Below, in pieces: positions 1-7,800 of a stretch of DNA of 8,081 bases. This stretch comes from Fen-1273 sp035516035 (GTDB lineage Bacteria; Bacteroidota; Ignavibacteria; UBA10030; UBA6906), in the NCBI GenBank assembly GCA_035516035.1, contig DATJAS010000140.1, positions 1 through 8,081 of the forward strand, written 5' to 3'. Each line of letters starts with the position of its first letter. The first letter of the stretch is position 1. The notes under the pieces were generated by a model that worked only from the letters and a program-made list of their open reading frames with translations, was not told the DNA's origin and did no database searches. The translations under genes and the position numbers were made by a program.

Positions 1-54
1 GCGCGCTGGTGATACCGGGATATCCTGATCACACACAACGGGAAAGACAAGACA

Positions 55-1560
55 ATGGACAACACGGGTTCAGCCGGGGGAGCGATCGATCCGAAGCGGC
101 TCTTCATCGGCAGCTGCACTGCGCTCATCGCCACCGCGGTCGCGTTCGCCGTCGTCGGCGCGAGCATGGGGGCGCTCAAGGAACATTTCCTCCTCTCCAA
201 CGAGGAGGTGGGATGGATCGGGGGAGCCGCCCTCTGGGGCTTCTCGCTCTCGATTCTCGTCTTCGGCCCCCTGGTGGACGCGTTCAGCATGCGCGTGCTC
301 CTGCGTCTGGCGTTCATCGGCCACGTGGCCGGTGTCCTCATGATGATATTCGCCGGGGGCTTTACGTTGCTCTTCGTCGGCGCGCTCACAATCGCCATGG
401 GCAACGGGCTGGTGGAGGCCGCCTGCAATCCCCTGGTGACCACGATCTACCCCGACCGGAAGACGCAGATGCTGAACCGCTTTCACGTCTGGTTTCCGGG
501 AGGGATCGTGATCGGGGGACTCTGCTCGTACGCCCTTGACAGCGCGGGATTCACCGACTGGCGGCTCAAGCTGGGGCTGGTCCTGATCCCTGCGGTGGCG
601 TACGGGATCCTCTTCACGGGGAAGAAGTTCCCCGCGACCGAGCGCGTCCAGTCGGGGGTGACGTTCATGGAGATGGTGAAGGAAACGTTCATGCGGCCGC
701 TCTTTATCCTCCTCGCGCTCTGCATGCTCATGACGGCCTCGCTCGAGCTCGGACCGAACAGGTGGGTCCCGGCGGTCCTGGAATCTGCCGGCATCCCGGG
801 CATCCTCGTCCTTGTCTGGATCAACCTCCTCATGGCGATTCTCCGCTTCTTCGCGGGCCCGGTCGTCCACCGGATCGCTCCGACAGGGCTCCTCTTCGTC
901 AGCGCGATCATTGCGGGGATCGGACTCACATGGCTGAGCTACGCCGACTCGCTCGGCGTCGCCATCATGGCGGGGACGGTGTTCGCGCTCGGAGTATGCT
1001 ATTTCTGGCCCACGATGCTCGGCGTGACGTCGGAGCGTGTCCCGAAAGGGGGAGCGCTGGCGCTCGGGTTCATGGGAGGGATCGGGATGGCGGTCGTCGG
1101 CCTGGTCACGTCACCGATGATGGGCAAGGTCGCCGACGAATACCTGCACGACCAGCTTCCGCCGCAGCAGACGCTCGCCTGCCTCACGCAGGTGGTGGGC
1201 ACGTACCCGGGGATGAAGGCCGGGGCAATGGGGACCACGGGGGAAGACCTGCAGGCGGCCGTCAACGCCGCGCAGGGGGTGCTCGACGCGCAGGCGAAGA
1301 GCGGTTCGCTCCCGCGGCTCCAGACCGCCAATGCGCTCCGCAGCGCGATCGCCGCGGCGCCGTCGTCGCCGGCAGCCGCGGCGGCGAAAGAAATCCTGGG
1401 CCCTGCGGAAAATTACGGAGGGAAAATCTCATTCCGCCACGTCGCCCCCCTCTCGATCATCCTGGCCGTGGTGTTCGGGATACTCTTCTTCAGCGAGAAG
1501 GCGCGCGGAGGATACAGGGTGGTGAAGCTCACGTCGGCGCAAGCACCGCCGACCAGCTGA
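55..1560 (+). CDS. MFS transporter, FHS (fucose/glucose:H+ symporter)-like
   Basis: Inner-membrane secondary transporter of the major facilitator superfamily, probably for a sugar or similar small solute. The 501-residue product shows about 12 hydrophobic segments, roughly at residues 17-37, 53-75, 82-100, 103-125, 147-168, 171-188, 214-232, 247-270, 277-297, 300-322, 336-358 and 463-481. A motif-A-like loop, GPLVDAFSMRVLLR, lies at 71-84. The segment VEAACNP (120-126), followed by LNRF and a Phe-Pro-Gly-Gly turn, matches the FucP-type signature (ETAANP, then LN...F..G). Glu121 sits where FucP has its proton-coupling glutamate (family knowledge). The odd part is a ~100-residue Ala/Gln-rich hydrophilic stretch (about 362-462) between segments 11 and 12. 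The ATG at 55 is chosen because GGGAAAG (40-46) precedes it by 8 nt. The substrate cannot be told. The gene converges on and overlaps the next one. Confidence 0.88.
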   Translation: MDNTGSAGGAIDPKRLFIGSCTALIATAVAFAVVGASMGALKEHFLLSNEEVGWIGGAALWGFSLSILVFGPLVDAFSMRVLLRLAFIGHVAGVLMMIFAGGFTLLFVGALTIAMGNGLVEAACNPLVTTIYPDRKTQMLNRFHVWFPGGIVIGGLCSYALDSAGFTDWRLKLGLVLIPAVAYGILFTGKKFPATERVQSGVTFMEMVKETFMRPLFILLALCMLMTASLELGPNRWVPAVLESAGIPGILVLVWINLLMAILRFFAGPVVHRIAPTGLLFVSAIIAGIGLTWLSYADSLGVAIMAGTVFALGVCYFWPTMLGVTSERVPKGGALALGFMGGIGMAVVGLVTSPMMGKVADEYLHDQLPPQQTLACLTQVVGTYPGMKAGAMGTTGEDLQAAVNAAQGVLDAQAKSGSLPRLQTANALRSAIAAAPSSPAAAAAKEILGPAENYGGKISFRHVAPLSIILAVVFGILFFSEKARGGYRVVKLTSAQAPPTS

Positions 1561-2089
1561 GCGTGAGCGGCGGGCCGGGGAGAACGCGGAAGCCGCACCC
1601 GGAGGCGATCCCCGTCGTGCGCTGAAATTCCTCGCGGGACACGTGGAAGAGCTTCGGCTCGACAAGCAGGAGCTTCCCCGTGTCCCGCAGGACGCCCCTC
1701 AGCTGCCTGAAAAGAGCCGGCTTCTCCGGGACCTCGTGCACCATGTAGAATGTCATTATGAAGTCGACGCGCTCATGGACGCGGATATCGCCCCCCTCGC
1801 ATTTTACCAGCGTCAATCGCTCCTGCAGGTCCGTGCCTCCGATTTTCTCTCTGAGCTTCTCCAGCATCCCCTCCTGGAGGTCCGCCGCGATCACGCGTCC
1901 CGCCGGGCCGACAAGCCGCGCCATGGGAATGGAAAAGAACCCGGGTCCGCACCCGAGATCGAGGGCGGTCATGCCTTCGTGGAGATACGGCGCGAGAATG
2001 CGTTCCGGATTTTGAAGCCAGCGTCGAAGTCTTCCCTCCAGTCCCCCGGAGAGTTCGACAGGGCAGACACGATTGCGGTCACGGGTCAT
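1529..2089 (-). CDS. class I SAM-dependent methyltransferase
   Basis: Small cytosolic methyltransferase using S-adenosylmethionine; the acceptor is unknown. From the ATG at 2089 the product is 186 residues. Motif I, ALDLGCGPGF, is at 42-51. The acidic residue at the end of strand 2 is Asp70 in AADLQEGML. FYMVHEVPE (114-122) and the strand LLLVEPK (140-146) complete the Rossmann-like core of the Methyltransf_11/UbiE-like group. The N-terminus, with CPVEL then a Gly-Gly-Leu and WLQNP, is as I recall typical of a widespread uncharacterised subgroup that lacks extra domains. The frame can be extended to a GTG at 2116, but that start lies inside the repeat element, so the ATG is preferred; neither start has a clear ribosome binding site. 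The last 32 bp overlap the transporter gene tail to tail. The gene lies 137 bp downstream of the thymidylate synthase gene on the same strand. Confidence 0.88.
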   Translation of the reverse strand: MTRDRNRVCPVELSGGLEGRLRRWLQNPERILAPYLHEGMTALDLGCGPGFFSIPMARLVGPAGRVIAADLQEGMLEKLREKIGGTDLQERLTLVKCEGGDIRVHERVDFIMTFYMVHEVPEKPALFRQLRGVLRDTGKLLLVEPKLFHVSREEFQRTTGIASGCGFRVLPGPPLTLSWSAVLAPT

Positions 2090-2105
2090 TTCAGTAAGAG
2101 TGGTT

Positions 2106-2223
2106 GAGATTGCCACGCCAGAGAACGGCGTGGTCCAAAAAGCGGCTCCCGCCTTCGGCGCCTGCGGCGCCGCAGGCGCCGGGACGCGAAGAACGCGCTT
2201 CGAAAGAGCGCTCGCAATGACGG
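2106..2223. repeat. intergenic repeat element with inverted ends
   Basis: Read on the minus strand, this segment begins CCGTCATTGCGAGCGC and ends GGCAATCTC. These are the ends of a type of short, structured intergenic repeat that I recall from many unrelated bacterial genomes (CGTCATTGCGAGC...GCAATCTC). Inside are several inverted repeats. CCACGCC at 2113-2119 pairs with GGCGTGG at 2127-2133 across a 7-nt loop. A 26-bp perfect palindrome lies at 2156-2181. GCGCT at 2195-2199 pairs with AGCGC at 2207-2211. It fills almost the whole gap between the thymidylate synthase stop and the methyltransferase start and has no coding signal. Only one copy is visible, so calling it a repeat family rests on recalled knowledge of the end sequences. 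Confidence 0.6.
2156..2181. repeat. 26-bp perfect GC palindrome
   Basis: The half-site CGGCGCCTGCGGC is followed immediately by its exact reverse complement, giving a 26-bp palindrome with no spacer. It is made entirely of G and C apart from one T/A pair. It sits at the centre of the repeat element and would form a strong cruciform or RNA hairpin. No run of T follows it on either strand, so it is not a standard intrinsic terminator. Confidence 0.85.
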
Positions 2224-2226
2224 ATT

Positions 2227-3066
2227 CTACCTCCCCATCGAGCGGGCTTTCTCAATGATCCCCGGGCGGGCGTCGTCCATCATCTCCCGGAAATCCGCGT
2301 AGCGCATCGTCCGCTGTTCGAACGTCCGCTTCTGGAGGGCGCTCAGAAACCGCCCCTCGAATTCATTGAAGTACGACCCGTAGATATGGTAACTGTCGGC
2401 CAGGTGGCAGTACCGGCCGGGCGTGACGGACCTGCCCAGCTTCTGCGCCAGGTTCAGGGCGATCCGTTCCTGGAGCCTCACCAGCGCGAACATGTTCATG
2501 AACGCCGCCTTGTATGCGTCATTTGAACGGAAGCGGACGTTCATGCTGAGCACGGCGGCGCCTTCCTCTTCCGTGATCCGGCACCAGACGCTCTGGAGGC
2601 ACGGCGGGTCGTAGCACTCGTTGTCCTCCCATACCTTCCACGTGATGGATTGTGCCCGGCGGGTGTAGGGCGCTTCCGCAAGCTTGCGGCACATCGTCTC
2701 TATCTGGTCGACGGGAGGACCGGCCGGGGGAGCGTAACCGAAGAGACGCTGATGGTATGTGTATTCCCAGCGGGTGTCGCCCGGGTCGGCGGCATTGCGG
2801 ACGAGGTGGTCCTTGATCCCGTCAAGCACCTCCATCGTGTATTCCTGGAGCTCTTCAGGGCCACCGGGGAAGTCCCTGTGGATGGCCGGCTCGGCCAGCG
2901 GATCGAGGACGGTGACCATCATCGTCGCGTCGATGCTCGCCGGATCGCCGGGCTTATCATACTGTGTCTTGATCCTGCAGCCGTTGCGGTGCAGCTCGAT
3001 GAGTGAATTCTCCCACGCCCTCGCTACAGAGTCCCCCTCCGCGTGAAGCACGGGTATACCGGACAT
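2227..3066 (-). CDS. thymidylate synthase family protein (short, archaeal-type)
   Basis: Probably a folate-dependent thymidylate synthase, converting dUMP to dTMP, or a related nucleotide C5-modifying enzyme in the cytosol. The 279-residue product aligns by eye with the ThyA core. RRAQSITW (136-143) corresponds to RRIIVSAW, which supplies the phosphate-binding arginines from the partner subunit. DPPC contains the candidate nucleophile Cys156. FRSNDAYKAAFMN (179-191) corresponds to the QRSCD...GLPFN loop and keeps Arg180, Ser181, Asp183 and Asn191. DSYHIYG (224-230) matches the H-x-Y motif, His227 and Tyr229. The Asn at the dUMP-selecting position argues against a cytidylate enzyme, where Asp is usual. 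Unlike E. coli ThyA, Cys156 is followed by Leu instead of His, and the N-terminal region is very different; this resembles archaeal ThyA proteins as I recall them. The ATG at 3066 has AAAGAG 8 nt upstream. A hairpin with a U-tract lies in the leader. Confidence 0.75.
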   Translation of the reverse strand: MSGIPVLHAEGDSVARAWENSLIELHRNGCRIKTQYDKPGDPASIDATMMVTVLDPLAEPAIHRDFPGGPEELQEYTMEVLDGIKDHLVRNAADPGDTRWEYTYHQRLFGYAPPAGPPVDQIETMCRKLAEAPYTRRAQSITWKVWEDNECYDPPCLQSVWCRITEEEGAAVLSMNVRFRSNDAYKAAFMNMFALVRLQERIALNLAQKLGRSVTPGRYCHLADSYHIYGSYFNEFEGRFLSALQKRTFEQRTMRYADFREMMDDARPGIIEKARSMGR

Positions 3067-3082
3067 TGCTTTGCTCTTTCAC

Positions 3083-3132
3083 AAAAAAGGGGGGGCCCTG
3101 GTTCCTGCCTGCGCAGGAGCCGGAGGACCCCC
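3083..3132 (-). terminator. candidate intrinsic terminator or attenuator
   Basis: On the minus strand, GGGGG (3132-3128) can pair with CCCCC (3095-3091). The arms between them pair imperfectly and close on CCTGCGCAGG. The stem is followed at once by six T residues (3088-3083). This is the layout of a Rho-independent terminator for the DinB-family gene, whose stop is 8 bp upstream. The U-tract ends only 16 nt before the ATG of the thymidylate synthase gene, so the structure lies in that gene's leader and could also act as an attenuator. The middle of the stem is interrupted by bulges, so its strength is uncertain. Confidence 0.55.
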
Positions 3133-3140
3133 GGGTTACG

Positions 3141-3758
3141 TCAGTCTGCCTTCTTCTGCATGTTGCCCATTTCCTTCTTCTCCGCCGCCTGCTGCTCGGC
3201 AGTCCACGGCGGCACCACGCCGTTCATGCGCGCGTACGCGATCGACTGCCCGAGGTGCTCGTGCATGTGCCCGATCGCGGTCACCAGCACGTTGCGGTAG
3301 GTGGAGGTCATCCCGAACATCTTGGTGGTCTTGTCGAGATCCTTGTCGCTCATGTGGAGCACGATGCTGCGGAAGTGGTCGAACGAGGGCTTGATGAGAT
3401 TGACGATCTCCGTCTTGTCCGTGACCTTCTTTTCCATATCCGGATCCATCTTCATCGGAGGCTTGACGCCGAGAAACGTGCCGAAGAAATAATTCGAGCC
3501 GGCGATGTGCACGTACACCTCACCCACGGACCTGACGCCGTCCTCCGGCCTCCACGAGTACTTCTCGGCGGGAACGGCATTCGCGAGATCGGTGATCCGC
3601 TTTTCAGCGAAATTGAGCTGCCCGATGACCTCAGCCCTGAATCCCGTCTTGGGGGGGGCCGGGTCCTTCGTCGCGGTCGGATCCTCCGCGCGGGCGGTGA
3701 GCGCGCCGGCGAATGCGACCAGCAGGGCGAACAGGACAGAGCGCAAGAGACGGTTCAT
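3141..3758 (-). CDS. exported DinB-family putative metalloprotein
   Basis: A 205-residue protein of the DinB/YfiT four-helix-bundle superfamily, whose members bind a divalent metal through three histidines; some are thiol-dependent S-transferases, most have no known role. An N-terminal signal peptide is visible: Arg near the start, a hydrophobic run at 7-20, and a likely cleavage after TARA (21-24). The mature protein would thus be periplasmic or secreted, which is less usual because many DinB proteins are cytosolic. Candidate metal ligands are His84 in EVYVHIAGSNYF, and His164 and His168 in HMHEHLGQ; His166 is extra. The C-terminal ~20 residues are Lys/Glu/Gln-rich and disordered-looking. 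The ATG at 3758 has GAGGG upstream with a short 4-nt spacer. A terminator-like hairpin follows the stop. The reaction and substrate cannot be inferred. Confidence 0.82.
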   Translation of the reverse strand: MNRLLRSVLFALLVAFAGALTARAEDPTATKDPAPPKTGFRAEVIGQLNFAEKRITDLANAVPAEKYSWRPEDGVRSVGEVYVHIAGSNYFFGTFLGVKPPMKMDPDMEKKVTDKTEIVNLIKPSFDHFRSIVLHMSDKDLDKTTKMFGMTSTYRNVLVTAIGHMHEHLGQSIAYARMNGVVPPWTAEQQAAEKKEMGNMQKKAD

Positions 3759-3806
3759 ACTACCCTCGTATGTTGGTTATGGAAAAGAACGGCTGGATTG
3801 TCCCTC

Positions 3807-3835
3807 CAGATAGAGAAATAATATTCAAAAATCAA
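3807..3835 (-). promoter_or_regulatory. candidate promoter of the DinB-family gene
   Basis: The gap 3759-3913 between two divergent genes is clearly richer in A/T than the rest of the window. On the minus strand, TTGATT (3835-3830) is followed after 17 nt by TATCTG (3812-3807), a weak sigma-70-like pair. An overlapping TATTAT (3823-3818) is another possible -10 but lacks a matching -35. The assignment is tentative. Confidence 0.3.
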
Positions 3836-3851
3836 GTAACGGGTGGCGTCG

Positions 3852-3880
3852 TTGCGGTTTGGGCCAAATCCTGTTATCTT
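3852..3880 (+). promoter_or_regulatory. candidate promoter of the SPFH-like / aminotransferase operon
   Basis: TTGCGG (3852-3857) and TATCTT (3875-3880) are separated by exactly 17 nt, a sigma-70-like arrangement. Transcription would start near 3887, leaving a leader of about 27 nt that includes the GGAGG ribosome binding site. It is the only reasonable pair seen upstream of the two plus-strand genes. Confidence 0.4.
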
Positions 3881-3901
3881 GAAACTCCCACTTGGCACAC
3901 C

Positions 3902-3906
3902 GGAGG
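3902..3906 (+). promoter_or_regulatory. ribosome binding site deciding the start at 3914
   Basis: A perfect GGAGG lies 7 nt before the ATG at 3914. The same frame is open further upstream to 3713, but that extension crosses the AT-rich intergenic region and the DinB-family gene. This site therefore supports the shorter 321-residue product that begins with a membrane segment. Confidence 0.8.
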
Positions 3907-3913
3907 TTTGTTC

Positions 3914-4879
3914 ATGGAAGTCGTCCTTATCCCTGTCGTCATCCTCGTCGCGCTGGCGCTGTACGAATACCGCCTCCGCAGGCCGGACCAGATCGTCGTC
4001 GCGGAGACCCGCGGCGGCGTCCGCGTCCGGAGCGGGCGTCTCTACCCGAGGCACTTCAGCTCGCCCATCACGAAAACGACACACTCCTTCCAGCAGACGG
4101 TCGACGCGTCGGCCAAAGGGAACCTCGATATCCGGGTGAAGCTTGCCGTCACGGTCGGGGCGTCCCTGGACGACATCGCGACGCTCGTCAGGGTGGGAGG
4201 CTGGTCGGCCGATGCAGTTGCCAGGGCCGCGAAAGAACTGGAGACGCTCCTCCTGGGCTACGTCAAGGGATACACAGAAGTGCACGAAGTGGAGGACCTT
4301 GCCTCCGAAGGCATCCGGAAATACCTCCTGGAACACGTCCGCGAAAGCGGGCACGCGCTCGGGATCGAGGTGGTCACGCTCACGATCGCGTCGTTCGATC
4401 CCGTCAATCCGCAGATCGCCGAGGCGATCCGGCAGCGGGAACACGCCAGGATCCTCGAACAGACGGAGTCCCTCAACCAGCAGGCCAGGATCGCGGCAAC
4501 GAAGGCGCGGCTGGCCGCGGACCAGGAGATCGCGACGCTCGAGCACGCCCTCGAACTTCGCAGGTACGACCTGAAACAGGAGGAGCTGGAAAAGGAGTCC
4601 GCGCTTGCCGGGTCGCGCGCGGAGCACGAGCTCCGCCTGAAGAAAATGCAGCTGGATTTCGAGAAGGACGAGCTCCGCCTGCTGAAAGACAGCCCCGAGC
4701 TTCTCCTGCTGACCCCGCAGGCAGCGCGCCTGGCGGAGGCGAGCCAGTCGATGAAAAACGCCCGGACGGTCGTCTCGCTCTCTCCCCCGGACGGGGTGCA
4801 GGGGACTGAAATCCTGTCGATGTTCAGCACGCTCGTCCAGAAGGCGCTCGAAGCCCTCACCGATCGCAAGAAGAAGTAA
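3914..4879 (+). CDS. SPFH/band-7-like membrane-anchored coiled-coil protein
   Basis: A 321-residue protein resembling the SPFH (stomatin, prohibitin, flotillin, HflK/C) superfamily. These proteins oligomerise on membranes and organise or protect partner proteins. Residues 3-17 form a hydrophobic N-terminal anchor. A beta-rich stretch follows (about 25-95), including LDIRVKLAVTV at 71-81. The segment LGIEVVTLTIASFDPVNPQI (149-168) has the typical form of the end of an SPFH domain, leading into AIRQREHARI. A charged, heptad-rich coiled coil spans about 165-258 and is rich in Glu, Lys, Arg and Ala. The tail ends in a hydrophobic helix (about 298-316) and a Lys-rich terminus. The closest subfamily cannot be named. 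The next gene starts 8 bp after its stop, implying co-transcription and possible translational coupling; the two products may act together at the membrane (inference). Confidence 0.75.
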   Translation: MEVVLIPVVILVALALYEYRLRRPDQIVVAETRGGVRVRSGRLYPRHFSSPITKTTHSFQQTVDASAKGNLDIRVKLAVTVGASLDDIATLVRVGGWSADAVARAAKELETLLLGYVKGYTEVHEVEDLASEGIRKYLLEHVRESGHALGIEVVTLTIASFDPVNPQIAEAIRQREHARILEQTESLNQQARIAATKARLAADQEIATLEHALELRRYDLKQEELEKESALAGSRAEHELRLKKMQLDFEKDELRLLKDSPELLLLTPQAARLAEASQSMKNARTVVSLSPPDGVQGTEILSMFSTLVQKALEALTDRKKK

Positions 4880-4887
4880 CGTCCCCG

Positions 4888-7800
4888 ATGGACGTGCACG
4901 GGACGGGAGCGCCCCTCCCCGACTTTTTCGAACTCCGGCCGACGCGGGCCGCAAAAGTCTCTGAAATCAGCGAGGCCACCGCGTCTTCCGCGATCGACCC
5001 CGCCGACCGCGTCAATTTCCACATCGGCAACCCGGTCCAGGAAGAGAGGCTCACCTCGGCGTATCTTCGCGCCGTGTGCGGCCTTTCGATCGCCGATGAG
5101 TCCCTTCGCAGCGACGATCCCGGGGCGTTCGGGCGCGCGCTGAACCTCGGCGAAGAGGCGAAGCCGGCGCTGGAATTCTACTCCTCGCTCATCTCGAGGA
5201 GCGGGCCGTACCTTCCCCGCGGGGGATTCTCCCGGACTTCCCCACCGCCGCTCGCAGCGGCGTTCGCCGACTGGCTGAGCCACCAGCAGGATCCCCTGAC
5301 GTATGACCTCGGCAAGACTTCGGGGCGAAGAGAGATCGTCTTCGCCTCCGGCGGAACGGCCGAGTGCATGCGCGTCTTCTTCCACGCCGTCGCACTTCAC
5401 CTGGTGCATCTCCCCGCGCGCGTTCTTCTCTACAGGACGTCGCTCCCACCCCACGTGACGTCGTTCAAGGGACTGGAGTGCGAGTCGCTGCCGCGCGGAG
5501 AACAGGAGGCCATGGCAGCGATCAGGGGCCTGGCCTCGTCGCCCCGGCGCGGACCGGCCTTCCTCGTCCTGGGGGAGATCATGACAGAGGAGGCGCGGCG
5601 TGCGCTGCGGGGGATCGCGCTTTCATACCCCCTCTTCTTCCTTGAACTGAACGACGCGCCGAACCACCTGTCGCTCGCCAGGGAGTCCAGGCTCACGGAA
5701 CGCGTGCTGCGGTTCCTCACGCCTGCGATATTCTCCCCCCGGCTCAGGAACGTCTCGATCGTACTGGCCGCGGGGAACGCGGATTACCTGGCTCTCCTGG
5801 AGACGCTCCATTTCCAGCTCAAGGGGACGCCGTCGGCATCCGAGGTCGAGCTGCTTACATATCTCCTTCGCACGGCTCCCCCCGCGGATGCCGTGGAACG
5901 CCCTGCGGACGTGCGCGTTGAACCTCCCATGGAGGTCCCGTTTTCCGCAACGGGAGGCGGAGCGGCGCTGGCGCGGCTGGCCTCGCGCGCGGAACAGACG
6001 GTCGCGTCGATCCTGGCCCCCCATGCCGGGCTGATGGATGCTCTTTCGGCGTCGCTTGAAGAGCGCGCCGCCTCGCTCGTCGAACAGACGCGCGGGCGGG
6101 CGTCGCTGCAGACGGTCGACAGGTTCAGGACATTCGGCGCGCCGGAGCTCCTCGGTGAACTGGCCGCCAACATCCATGACGAGAGGTGGATCGCCGACCT
6201 GCAGGAGAGCTTCCTCCGCTCCTTCGTCAGGCATCACCCGGAATATGACGCCGCGCGGTGCACGGTCATCAGCGGCTCCGCTCGCACGGCGCTCAGCCTC
6301 CTGGGATACCACTGCGGGATCCGGGACGTCATCATCCCGGACCTGAGCTGGACGTACGAACACGCCTTCCCCGCGGTCCAGGCCGTGCCGCTCACGCCGA
6401 AGTTCGAGCTCGACACCGGAGCCATACTCGGGGCGGTGCGTGAGAGGATCAGCGGGGACCCCCGCTGGCCATCATACGGCGCGGTCGTGCTGAACAACCC
6501 CCACAACGCCACGGGGCGCGTCTTCGACGAGGCAGAGGTGAGGGAGCTGCTCCGGCAGCTCCTCTCGCTCGGCGTGACCGTGATCGACGACCTCTCGTAC
6601 CAGAACGTCGCACCGGCGAACGATCTCCCCGACATCCCGACGCTGCGCCAGTCGGCCGACGCGCTCCAGGCGGGAGGATGGATCAGCTCCGCGCAGGCAG
6701 ACCGCCTCATCACCGCACATTCCCTCTCGAAGACAGACTGCCTGGCCGGCGCGAGGCTCTCGGTGCTCGAAATCCGCGATGCAGAGCTGCGCGGACGATT
6801 CCGCGCGCTCAACGCGACGGTGAGTCCCAACATCGGGGCGATCCTCCTCGGGTATCTCTTCTACAGAAACCCCGTCGAGACGGCACGCGCCTACTGGAGG
6901 CTCAGGAACGCGATATTCCTGGAGCGCATGCAGGCGATCGAGGCGGCGCAGCGGAACCTCCCCCCCGACCGGAACTGGTTCGCCATCAGCATCCTTCCCC
7001 CCGCGGGAAGCATGTATCCCCTGATGATCATCGGAAAACTCCCCCCCGGGCTCTCGCTCGACTGGGTTGCAGCAGGCCTCGCCCGCGAAGGGATAGGCCT
7101 TGTTCCGCTCTCGACGTTTGCACGCACGGGGAAGGGTTTCGACGCGGGGAGAAAGGCATTCCGGCTCACGCTGGGGGGCACGGACGGTGCGGTCGCGCTC
7201 CTCAACAAGACGCGGCGCGTCCTGATCGATCTCAACCGGGTCATCGGGGAGGAGGCGGCCCACTACAGGCGGAGGCAATTCACGGCCGGACGCCGCCTCG
7301 CCGTGCCGGAGGCAATCGGAAGGCTCTGGCCTGACGTGGAACGACGCGTCCTGGAGTCCGCGGCCGCGACGGCGCACGACGCCGTCCGACCCCTGTACGG
7401 CGACGAAGAGACCGCGGCGGCGGTCGCGCGATTTACCGGGGGCTACGTTCCCGAACGGCTCGAGGTATTCCGGACCAGGTTCAGGGACAGGGCAGCCATC
7501 GCCACCGAGCTGATGGCCGCCGCGCGCGCGGACAACGGAAGGGGGCTCCGCGCGACGCTGGAACGGGAGCTGTACAAGGACGACATCGCGCGTCGGGAAC
7601 AGGCATTCCGCGCCCGGCTCTTCGACAGGACGGTGCACCCGACGCAGATGTATTCGCTGGGGGCAGAAGCCGCATTCGACGCGGTGATCGACGACCTCAT
7701 GCGCGGCGTCTCTCCGTCCCCGGGCGCAATCGGCCTCGCCTCGCGCGAGCTGGCCAGGGAGTTCCTGGGCCTCAATGTTGCGATCAATGCAGCGCAGGAA

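Noticed and set aside
1..54. Possible end of an upstream gene (TGA at 10-12 or 26-28)
   Set aside because: Only a few codons are visible and two frames end here, so no coding call can be supported.
2090..2116. GTG start at 2116 extending the methyltransferase by 9 codons
   Set aside because: The extension lies partly in the intergenic repeat element and has no ribosome binding site; the conserved N-terminal segment begins soon after the ATG at 2089.
3793..3809. Small inverted repeat CTGGA...TCCAG in the divergent promoter region
   Set aside because: Only 5 bp arms with a 7-nt loop; such a short match is expected by chance, so it is not called an operator.
3003..3821. 272-codon plus-strand open frame opposite the DinB-family gene
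   Set aside because: The minus strand has a signal peptide, His triad and ribosome binding site. The plus-strand product is His/Arg/Leu-rich noise running across the terminator.
3755..4954. 399-codon open frame on the minus strand opposite the SPFH-like gene
   Set aside because: The translation is a low-complexity Arg/Asp/Glu/Leu mixture typical of an antisense shadow in GC-rich DNA. The opposite strand has a perfect ribosome binding site and a recognisable domain.
4258..5454. 398-codon minus-strand open frame spanning the SPFH-like and giant genes
   Set aside because: It spans the junction of two well-supported plus-strand genes, is Ser/Arg-rich without motifs, and is explained by GC-rich third positions.
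6472..7638. 388-codon minus-strand open frame opposite the aminotransferase domain
   Set aside because: The plus strand encodes clear catalytic motifs here. The antisense product is Arg/Glu/Pro-rich with no recognisable domain.
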